Source: Ancistrus triradiatus
Lineage: Eukaryota; Chordata; Actinopteri; Siluriformes; Loricariidae
Direction: 5' to 3'
Length of the DNA: 64,000 nucleotides
Assembly (NCBI GenBank): GCA_025084515.1
Contig: JAJAGP010000233.1
Span: 248,001-312,000 of the forward strand
Below the pieces are notes generated by a model. It saw only the letters and a program-made list of their open reading frames with translations, did not search any database and had not been told where the DNA came from. Shown piece by piece: positions 57,901 to 64,000 of this stretch; position 1 is the first letter of the stretch, and the number at the start of each line of letters is the position of its first letter. The position numbers and the translations under genes are program-made.

Positions 57901-59516
57901 ATTAATATGGAATCACCCAACCCTCGCTAGTTGACGCAACATGTCCAGAAGTATGTGGACACCAGAGCATCGCACCTAATTTCATTCCATATACATGGTG
58001 TTAACGTGAAGCCGGTCTTGCTTGACTGTGTGTTCTTCTGGGAAGGCTTAGCATTAGAATTTGGAGCGTGAGTCTTGACTGAAGAGTGTTAGTGAAATCA
58101 ACCACTGACTTGCAGTCAGCATTGTGCACTGCCTGGAGAAAAAGGTCACCTGGATTTAATAAAGCAAATAGTTTTTAAAAAGAGCCTCCCATTGGATAAT
58201 TACTGCATTGTTGATCGTTTCAGCTGGCAACAAGTTGTTTAACCCTAACTGATGCAGTGAGTAGCTTCTTATTTGGTAAACAACCATGTCAAAAAAAGAT
58301 GTTCTTCTGTTTCAGAAGGTCAGATTGTGAAAGAGTGGTTCAGGGAGCATGAACCATCATTTTCACACATGGATTGGCCACCACGGAGTCCAAACCTGAA
58401 CCCCATTGAGAATCTTTGGGATGTGCTGGAGAAGACTTTGTGCAGTGGAACAAATCTCCCATCATCAATACAAGATCTTGGCGGGGAAAAACGAATGCAA
58501 CTCTGGACGGAAACAAATCTCCCAAGACTTTTTGCTGACGACCAAGACTCAAAAAACCTCCGGGTTTACATGACTTACTGAAAATCCAATTTCTGCTTTG
58601 CTACCAGCCAATAATCTCTCAAAAAGATGTGATGTAAACTTCAGATTTCAATCATATATAATCAAATTCTTCATTTTTCTCCAGCATATATTGCATTTGA
58701 TGGCTATTTCAATTGGTGCTGCGTTTTATTATGGGGTTGCCAGATCCCGCAAGTTCAAAAAGCGGATTATTAAGTGCACTTAAACGCACTCCCTGAAAAG
58801 GAGGGGTCCAGTCCAAAAACACTTTCTTCACTGCTGAAGCAGAAACTCTTAAGTATTTGTAGAGTTTATGAAAGACCCCCCCCAAAAACGTTTAAAACGG
58901 AGTAGCATGTGTCGGGGCTACTTTTTAAAAGCCCAGTCCATACTGTACTTGAGGTCACTGGTTGAAAAAGTAAACATGTAATATAGGCTTGATTAGAGAC
59001 GAGACGCTCCGCTGCTTTCGGGAATCGTTGCTGTTTGCTGTGTACTTTTAAACAAGTCACGGATAATGGCGTCTCGTCATCTTCTCATTTACGTTCTGGT
59101 GCACGCGTGTGTGGGGGGGGTTTGAGCAGGGTTTCTAATGCCTCCGGGGCTAATTGAAATCTCTATTCACCGTGATGCTGGCCCATTGTCTGTCCTGAAA
59201 GAGAGAGACTTCTTCTCCGGAGCTCATTGTTAGGGAATGTAATGAATTTCATGTGCTGTTGTTCTCCTGTGAGGCACAGAGAAATCATTTTCTGCCTCTC
59301 CTCATCCCTTTTGTCCCTCCTCCTCTTTTCGGGCTTCACTTCATCAATAGACACTTTATTTGCCAATCAGTGCAGGAAAATGACATTATGAGGAGGCTAA
59401 AGAGTGGAGCTAATAATAACCAGACTGACTGTCTCTCTCTGTCTCTCTCTCTCTCAGAACTCTACAAAAACGGACTTCAGAGGGCGGCTTTTGCGCCTTT
59501 CATTGGCACGCTCAAG
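42822..59516 (+). CDS. afg1l: AFG1L (LACE1) mitochondrial AAA+ ATPase, 5' part; continues past the window
   Basis: Exons: 42822-42918, 43806 to about 44168, 47730-47831, 48256-48383, 54577-54676, 59458-59516. The N-terminus MAARLRAWSFVSYVKHTAFC is basic and lacks acidic residues, as in a mitochondrial presequence. Exon 2 has GPIAHYEELV and QLEQLHGMMAGYSN, the AFG1 N-domain. Exon 47730 supplies TGKTMLMDLFYSHV (Walker A end). Exon 48256 has CLLCLDEFQ (Walker B). Exon 54577 has VALVATSNRPP-type sensor 1 sequence, read here as VLVATSNRPP. The next exon is ELYKNGLQRAAFAPFIGTLK. AFG1 proteins help clear surplus mitochondrial proteins such as complex IV subunits. A small exon for the first half of Walker A should lie between 44168 and 47730 but was not found. 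The gene starts 910 bp from SNX3, head to head. Confidence 0.92.
43275..43540 (+). mobile_element. Tc1/mariner relic, short copy
   Basis: GGGTGTGCCAAAGACCATAG, GTGTGAAGGAAGTAA and TTCTCTTCCAGGCAAGAATT match 38945-39155. In AFG1L intron 1. Confidence 0.6.
43806..44168 (+). CDS. afg1l: AFG1L exon 2 (N-domain; 3' end uncertain)
   Basis: Acceptor GTTCTTATAG in phase 1. Encodes LHTGPIAHYEELVHSGSLQE, then DIRQKAALSQLEQLHGMMAG and YSN, clearly AFG1-like. An acidic/lysine-rich linker follows, ending HQKVPKAQ. The donor is ambiguous: GTGAAC at 44169 keeps phase 1 but is weak, and the frame stays open to 44416. Confidence 0.8.
44416..45330. other. AFG1L intron sequence without recognised features
   Basis: No exon, RNA or named repeat was supported. 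Searched by eye for the missing Walker A exon without success. Confidence 0.35.
45335..45475 (+). repeat. Repeat family R, 5' part
   Basis: TAGTCTTTTTATGGTACTGT, AATGTAAATATAAAGGGTAT, TTTTCACAAGAAAGC and GCGTCAGAGACT match 17062-17155. Confidence 0.55.
45497..46801 (+). mobile_element. Tc1-like transposon with both ends, defective (CAGTGGTGCTTG family)
   Basis: A 1,305-bp element flanked by TA (45495-45496, 46802-46803). Long inverted ends start CAGTGGTGCTTAAG and finish CTTTGAAGCACCACTG. The transposase start codon is ATA (45839). A frameshift lies near 45940. The frame from 45961 reads TIVTLPRSGRPTKI then VLWTDETKIELFGL. The segment holding the second catalytic Asp is deleted: FAKHTSCSTKDW joins abruptly. 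The third catalytic acid is Lys (SPDLNPIKMLW). It cannot code for active transposase. It lies in the AFG1L intron that should hold the Walker A exon. Confidence 0.9.
46995..47250 (+). repeat. Fish retroelement-like repeat fragment
   Basis: CAGATCCACTGTGGTGACCC followed by GGGGGAGCAGCTGGAAGAAG is a phrase common at the ends of fish retroelement-derived repeats. Upstream text has no intact frame of a known domain. Confidence 0.4.
47730..47831 (+). CDS. afg1l: AFG1L exon with Walker A end (GTGKT)
   Basis: Acceptor GTGTTTTCAG, donor C|GTAAGC. Encodes TGKTMLMDLFYSHVKNNRKK then RVHFNSFMLDVHE and one base of Arg. It starts with GA, so a preceding exon must end in one base, giving the Gly of G-T-G-K-T. 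Confidence 0.95.
48256..48383 (+). CDS. afg1l: AFG1L exon with Walker B (LDEF)
   Basis: Acceptor GTTTTAG, donor CAG|GTGAGG. Encodes IHRLKQSLPKRRLGEAQTYD, then PVFPVAMEIGAETCLLCLDE and FQ. The human Walker B is CFDEF; the Leu here is conservative. Confidence 0.95.
50420..51340. promoter_or_regulatory. Candidate conserved noncoding block in AFG1L intron
   Basis: Repeat-free apart from a GT run, with an exact octamer ATGCAAAT at 50575-50582, ATGCTAAT at 50677-50684 and GCTTAATTGGATGCTCATTT near 50980. Mixed GC content. It resembles vertebrate developmental enhancers; conservation untested. Confidence 0.35.
51096..51121. repeat. (GT)n microsatellite
   Basis: About 12 GT units. Confidence 0.9.
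51440..51690. repeat. Tc1-like and fish repeat fragments
   Basis: GCTATACAGGCTGGTCTGAG then TATTTCCGAATCC resembles the helix-turn-helix coding part of a fish Tc1 element (family as at 27040). 51640-51690 is an inverted piece of the repeat at 38265. Confidence 0.4.
51695..52780 (+). repeat. 1.1 kb interspersed fish repeat
   Basis: Starts with AATTTATTTATATAGCGCAT, TTGTCTCAAAGCAACTTTAC and GGCGACAGTGGCAAGGAAAA. Ends with AGAGTGTCTGAGTCTCGAAC, TTATTCCATAGTTGG and ATGAGAAAGCCTTTCCC. It is a multi-copy teleost repeat; a short copy is at 13255. No coding domain recognised. Confidence 0.65.
52940..53420 (+). mobile_element. Probable Tc1-like transposase relic
   Basis: One frame at 53167-53205 reads TQTVKHGGSGA, like the conserved VKHGGGS block. 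An upstream WKKK-like stretch fits the preceding segment. Ends not found. Confidence 0.4.
53740..54280. other. Repeat-free intronic block
   Basis: Directly upstream of the AFG1L sensor 1 exon. An open frame (53839-54255) exists but has no family match or splice support. Possible noncoding conserved sequence. Confidence 0.2.
54577..54676 (+). CDS. afg1l: AFG1L exon with sensor 1
   Basis: Acceptor GATTAG, donor G|GTAAGT. Encodes VVDVADAMILKQLFEGLFSC then GVVLVATSNRPPA and one base. Human reads VTDIADAM at the start, so the second residue differs. Confidence 0.95.
55563..56427. mobile_element. Tc1/mariner MITE (CAGTACTG family) split by a second MITE
   Basis: The left part 55563-55914 (CAGTACTGTGTGACCATCTT, TTAGGCCACCATCAGATTTG) and right part 56371-56427 (AATCTAATGTTGGCTAAAAG, TTTTGCACAGTACT) are the two ends of one element of the 14822 family. 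They are separated by the element at 55915-56370. Confidence 0.8.
55915..56370. mobile_element. Tc1-like MITE of the CAGTGGTGCTTG family, nested
   Basis: A 456-bp element with ends CAGTGGTGCTTGAAAGTTTG and CAAACTTTCAAGCACCACTG. Its centre keeps only the 3' flank of the transposase gene. It shares its terminal repeats with the larger elements at 28955 and 45497. TA precedes it; the right flank reads TGTA. Confidence 0.88.
56500..57800. other. Largely unrecognised AFG1L intron sequence
   Basis: No coding exon. 56500-56760 resembles worn transposon sequence. 56780-57800 is repeat-free and moderately GC-rich, and may include conserved noncoding DNA. Confidence 0.2.
58300..58545 (+). mobile_element. 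Tc1-like transposase C-terminal relic
   Basis: The frame reads MDWPPRSPNLNPIENLWDVL then EKTLCSGTNLPSSIQDLG, the third catalytic acid block of a Tc1 transposase and its C-terminus. No ends or upstream domain were found. A different Tc1 family from 45497. Confidence 0.75.
59458..59516 (+). CDS. afg1l: AFG1L last exon within the window
   Basis: The acceptor is a CT-rich tract ending CTCTCAG; donor AAG|GTAAAG. Encodes ELYKNGLQRAAFAPFIGTLK. The next expected exon (EYC.. region) was not seen before 64000, so the gene continues to the right. Confidence 0.95.
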
Positions 59517-59689
59517 GTAAAGACAATGCTAATTTATTTGCTCTTTTATGCTCTTCTTTTGCCCGCTTTATGCTGCCCTGGCTCTGTGGCCAGGTGTTGA
59601 TGTTTTCCACCAAGCACAAAATCCACCAGTGCTAGTACACAAAAAACAGACCATACAGAAAAGCTAGCTTTGATCGTACCTGGAGAAGA

Positions 59690-60070
59690 GAGTGGATACA
59701 AGAGAGAGAGGTGGATGGTTAGTGACGAGTGTGGGTCGGCCGGAATGAGCCGCCTGCTTGCATTTCAAAGTGAGGGCTGTCAAAGATGGCATAGTCGCTC
59801 TGATCTGCTTTGTAATTTAATAGCGTCATTGTAAGCAGGTATTGGCATTATCCTTGGCGCTATCGGGGTAATTACCACAGTCCTGCCGCGGGATGTCATA
59901 AATAATCAGAGCTTCATTTACAAGCGGCCCACATTCTTGCACATTTTGACAGGCATTGACGCATCGGCTCAAGGAACAGTTGGATTGATAGCGGGTAATG
60001 TGTGGGAGGGTCGGCCAATGGGGCCAAAATCCTAACTCGCGCTAATGGTATCGGGAATGGGAGGTTTTTT
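59690..60070. promoter_or_regulatory. Candidate conserved noncoding element after an AFG1L exon
   Basis: Repeat-free. Contains GGGCTGTCAAAGATGG, TTTGTAATTTAATAGCG, GGGGTAATTACC and TTTTGACAGGCATTGAC, i.e. MEIS/TALE- and homeodomain-like words. It has enhancer-like texture; not proven. Confidence 0.3.
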
Positions 60071-60837
60071 ATGGTATAAAATAACAATTTTTGTTGTTCC
60101 CATGGATGCGTAAATATGTATGTATTTGAAACTGTAGTTTGTAAACCTTTCGATGTACTAATGAAAAATGTTAAACGGAACCGATAAAGCCATAAAAAAA
60201 CCTGGTCAGGTCATGAACCTCACACCACGCCCCCAATCAAAGGACACAAACCCTGTCTCGGATCCAATTAGCATCCGTCTGCACCCAATCTTGTGTCATC
60301 AGGCCTGAGTGGACACGAGACGATTATAACTAGGCCACCCTCATCTGGAACTGGTTGCTGTGTTTCGGAGTCACACCAAACCCAGATGGTCTAACAAAAG
60401 CCCAGAGGACGAAGGGAGCTGAGGAGATTGAAGGCTATTCAGCTCCCTTATCAGGAAGAATTAACAGGGACATAGCATAGGGTGACTTTAGGGACCCTAA
60501 TTGGGAAAGAATGAGCTGAAAGGGCCATGGCCACTGTGCTGGCCCACTGACCCCGAAGACGAGGAGGTTCAAACCGAGAGGATTGATTGACTGAATGAAA
60601 CCTTTCCCATGTACACAGTTCCCACTGAGATGAAAGATCAGTCCTGGGTATGTTGAGTGATTCCGAATTTGTTAGTTGAAAATATGAAGTGAGAGAGAAA
60701 CTAGGAAGCTGGACTATAAAACTAGGGAGGAACCAAAAAACAATTGGCTTAAACAAAAACATACTGAGCTGAGAACATTTTTTGTGTTGTTATAGTGGCA
60801 CATCATTTAGAAATATAATATTGATACCCGATGGCGA

Positions 60838-60960
60838 TTGGTACCATGCCCGAGCATGTTTGACCCCCAAAGCATGGTTCGCTTGACTAGTGTGATTGCT
60901 CCATACCATGTCTGGGTGCCTTTGAAGATGTGGGCTTGGGCAGGGTTCAATATACATGTG
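60838..60960. repeat. Short fish repeat (CCCGAGCATG type)
   Basis: GCCCGAGCATGTTTGACCCC, then AAGCATGGTTCGCTTGACTA and GTGTGATTGCTCC. A partial inverted relative is at about 61715-61745 (GTGCTCGGGCCC). Confidence 0.4.
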
Positions 60961-60964
60961 TAGT

Positions 60965-61640
60965 GTGGGAAATCTTTATAAGATTCTGTGGATTCAGATA
61001 TTATATGTGCTGTAAGAATTTGTAAAATCAGAGCAGAATTCTTTGAGCAGGGTAATGTGGTGAGACGGGTGTAATTTGAGTCCTACATTAGTTAATATTT
61101 ATATAAACCTCATTGGATCAGTCTGAGCTCCCGGGTCTAAGTCTGCTTGACTCCAGAATGAACGCCATGAAAATCAGGTGCTTGCTATAACTAGAGAATT
61201 GGTCCCATCCTATGTCGGGTCCGATATTGACGTCATTCAATCGTCGACTGATGGGGCCGATCCACCTACCGATCCACCTACCGATCCATATTCCATTCCA
61301 CATCTCACCATGAGCACGTGGCAACTTGAGTCTGCAACTGAGCGAGCCAGTACTGTGGGACTGTGGTAGCCTAGTGGGTAAGATACTGGACTATGGACCA
61401 GAAGGTCCAGGGTTCAAATCCCACCTCTGCCAAGCTGCCACTGTTGTGTCCTTGAGCAACACACAATTGCTTGGATTGTAAGACTGTATCAATTGTAAGT
61501 CGCTCTGGATAAGGGCGTCTGCTAAATGCTGTAAATGTAAATAGTATTAGCTGTTGGTCTAACAAAAATATCATTTCTGTGTTGTTTTTTTAGTCCGGAA
61601 ACGCCGAAAAGCAAGACGGCATGTTGTAACCTTAAAAACC
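60965..61640 (+). repeat. Repeat family S, copy 1 (with SINE inside)
   Basis: GTGGATTCAGATATTATATG, GAATGAACGCCATGAAAATC, CCGATCCATATTCCATTCCA and GTCCGGAAACGCCGAAAAGC run in the same order as in 63135-63600. Contains a short tandem CCGATCCACCTA. The SINE at 61356-61545 interrupts it. Confidence 0.7.
61356..61545 (+). mobile_element. tRNA-derived SINE, nearly intact
   Basis: A-box region TGGTAGCCTAGTGGGTAAG and B-box CCAGGGTTCAAATCCCACC, then AAGCTGCCACTGTTGTGTCC, TGCTTGGATTGTAAGACTG, AAGTCGCTCTGGATAAGGGC and a GTAAATGTAAA tail. The best preserved copy in the window. Confidence 0.85.
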
Positions 61641-62019
61641 ACCAACAATAATAACCATAACGTCGATTGTGCCGTGCGAACACATCTTTAAGGAAGTATC
61701 ATGATGACATAAGCGTGCTCGGGCCCAGAACATTTAGTGCAATGTGAGTGCAGTCCAGCAGGGGGATGGGAAGGGGGCAGGCAAAGGCAACTTGGCATGG
61801 TGTGAGTACACCCGAAGAGGCTAAATGTGTTAACTTTCAGAAAAAGTTATTAAATGCACTAATGGAAGCTTCATTCACTCTGCCGCTCGCACTTCTGACT
61901 GTCTCCGACTCTGACACCGAGGTCTCGCTTTGGGTCTTTTTTGTGAACTCCTCCGGAGCGGCATTCACTGGGCACAGGCGCACACGTTTTTCGAGAAAGC
62001 ATTAAAAGAACTGTAGCAA

Positions 62020-63130
62020 TTGCATGAAGGGAAGGTCAGAATATAGGTTCAGACAATTCTGTTCTCAAAGCACATTGTGAGCTCGTACATTATTATTGGT
62101 AACACCACTGGTCTTTTCACTTTCTGGCAATTTAAGTACTGGAAATTTTAAGGTCATAGGCTTTTATGAAATATTTTTTTTCCTGTATCTACCCCTCATC
62201 CAGACATCCAGGGTCAAACCTTGTGTGCCTTGTTTGTGAGCTCTTTGACTTTTTTCTTCTCCCTCAGTTGCTCATTCTAGCAGCAGCATTGCCGTATCCG
62301 AAATGCGATAACCTTAGTTTAGCTTAAGTGTCTCCCTTCTTATTTCTTGGCATGTTTGCTGTCTGTCCTTTTTCCTCCTCCTCCATGCTTTTGTCAGGAT
62401 TAATTGGCATGTACAGTAAGCCAGGTATTTAAAAATGCAATCAAAGGAAAATAAATGGAAGTGGTTGGTTGGTTGTGTGTGCACATGGTGAAGGACTCTG
62501 CTGTGCAGAGTCACAAGTATGATGATGGAGCAGCCCGGGGAAAGAGCGCTCTTCAGAATGCGGCATTGACGTTGAATGATTATTGCTGTCCTTCTGGCCT
62601 TTGCTTGGTCAACAATAACTCCTTTTTCATATTTCAGTTATTTTTCAATTTCATTCCCCTTTTATATTGTCCTTTTCCTCCCCCCCTAGCGGGAAACAGA
62701 AGGAACAAACCAGAGCTGAAAATGTCAGAGTTTGAAACAAAACCTGACTCAGCCTTGGTAGTGTTTGAGCAATGAGAATAAACCTGGTGATAAGTGTTCT
62801 CCTTTAGAGTTGAGAGAGTGATAATGGGTAATTGGTGAAGAAGGTCATCACCTTAATATAGATTTATTACATCTCTTTATTAATATTACAATAAAGAGAT
62901 GTAAGAAAGAATTCGGAGAGAGAGAAAGAGACGTAACATGCCAATAAAGTAATGTTGACGCGAACACATGCAGTGAAACGCAGAGAGAGAGTGTTATATA
63001 GAGAGAGTCTTATTTATATTCTGTACTTTCTCTAAGTGGCAGAAATATTCAACCAAATCAATCAAATCTTCACCTGCTTTATATATTTTCAAGAGGCAAT
63101 TCAGTTTTTCATGAGGGTTTACTAAAACAT
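62020..63130. other. AFG1L intron sequence without recognised features
   Basis: Nothing coding. A CCCCCCTAG acceptor-like site at about 62689 is not followed by AFG1L-like sequence. Confidence 0.3.
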
Positions 63131-63134
63131 CTTA

Positions 63135-63600
63135 ATTGGTGAGAAATCTTTGAGATTCTCTGGATTCAGATAATATATGTGCTGTAGGAATTTGTAAAAG
63201 CCGAAAAAAATAGGAGTCATACTGTGCGACGGATGTAATTTGAGTCCTACGTTATTTAATATCATTATTTAAGAATGAACGCCTTGAAAATGAGGTACTT
63301 GTTATTGCTAGAGATGGGTTCGATCCTTTATCGGTACCGTGTCCAATATTGTCGTCATTCACTCATTAGATATCGGATGGACAGAGCTGATCCGCTTACC
63401 GATCCATATTCCGTTCCACATCTCACCATGAGCATGCGGCACCTTGGGTCTGCAACTGAGTGAGCAAACAGTATAGTATAGCTGGTTTAACTAAAATGTC
63501 ATTTGGGTGGAGATTTTTTTTAGTCTGGAAACACCGAAAAGCAGGACAGCGTGTTGTGACCTTATACCAACAATAATAATCATAATATTAATGTAAAATA
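63135..63600 (+). repeat. Repeat family S, copy 2 (empty site)
   Basis: Collinear with 60965-61640 but without the SINE. The empty site is near 63470, in CAGTATAGTATAGCTGG. Confidence 0.7.
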
Positions 63601-63764
63601 AATATAGTCCTGTATCAGAAGTTGTCTAGACAAAATATCTTGGGTTCAAACTGTCTGCAATTAATGTCAAAGCAAATGTAAGAAACACTGCATATTTTGT
63701 TAAACTTGCATTTTCCACACGGTCCCAACTTTTTCTGATTTGGGTTGTGTATACAGTATATGTA

Positions 63765-64000
63765 TATAGTCTTGTGCAAAAGTCTTTGACCACCATTAGA
63801 TTTATTGTTTTAGCAATGGTATAATGAATATCAAATGAATAGCAGTATCTGGCAGCTTCACCGGGATGCCAAGTTGGCCCTTTTACAGTCTGAAGAAGCT
63901 TGATCTGGAAGGGTAGCAAGCAAGAAACCACTTTTTCGGAGCGGGGAGCAAAGCCTAAGATATGCTAATGAAGATTGGAACGAAGATCAGTAGGAAAGAG
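63765..64000 (+). mobile_element. Tc1/mariner MITE, cut by window end (CAGTACTG family)
   Basis: CTTGTGCAAAAGTCTTTGAC, CACCATTAGATTTATTGTTT and TATCTGGCAGCTTC match the left half of the 14822 element. Confidence 0.7.

Noticed and set aside
62680..62775. Possible next AFG1L exon after CCCCCCTAG
   Set aside because: The following frame (RETEGTNQS-like) does not match the expected EYC.. region of AFG1L.

Overview
The window is nuclear DNA from a ray-finned fish, probably a teleost. It has split vertebrate genes with GT-AG introns, a vertebrate gene order, fish-type Tc1/mariner and hAT transposons, tRNA-derived SINEs and many microsatellites. An otophysan such as a catfish, characin or knifefish is my guess from the repeat types only. 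There is no bacterial or viral gene, no operon, no CRISPR array and no rRNA.

Three protein-coding genes are supported, in the order and orientation of human 6q21 (NR2E1, SNX3, AFG1L). NR2E1 (tailless/TLX) is complete on the + strand: nine coding exons, 8572-20618, giving 385 aa with the conserved exon 1 donor. SNX3 is complete on the - strand: four coding exons, 41912 down to 28210, 162 aa. It is convergent with NR2E1. AFG1L (LACE1) is on the + strand, starts 910 bp from the SNX3 start codon in a head-to-head arrangement, and runs off the right edge. Five exons are certain, the 3' end of exon 2 is uncertain, and the small exon that should carry the start of Walker A was not found.

Layout: 1-8.5 kb is NR2E1 upstream DNA with a LINE remnant, two copies of a composite Tc1-containing repeat, degenerate fish repeats, microsatellites and a perfect CRE palindrome before exon 1. 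8.6-20.6 kb is NR2E1, whose intron 3 holds an AT-rich AATAAA-laden tract and a Tc1-type MITE. 20.6-27.5 kb is the convergent intergenic region; it contains a complete 1.1 kb hAT element with perfect 8-bp target duplications and a decayed BED zinc finger. 28.2-41.9 kb is SNX3, with several Tc1 relics and a degenerate tandem array in intron 1. 42.8-64 kb is AFG1L, with another Tc1 copy, a MITE nested in a different MITE, a 1.1 kb interspersed repeat, and a duplicated 0.5 kb repeat one copy of which took a SINE.

The three genes act separately: a neural progenitor transcriptional repressor, an endosomal PI3P-binding retromer adaptor and a mitochondrial AAA+ ATPase. Their fixed linkage, and the repeat-poor homeodomain/octamer-rich stretches in the introns of the two housekeeping genes, suggest a regulatory block around NR2E1. 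That is inference. I saw no clearly new biological system. The best leads are the alternative exon 1 donor of NR2E1, the unlocated Walker A exon of AFG1L and the transposon insertions that record their own history.
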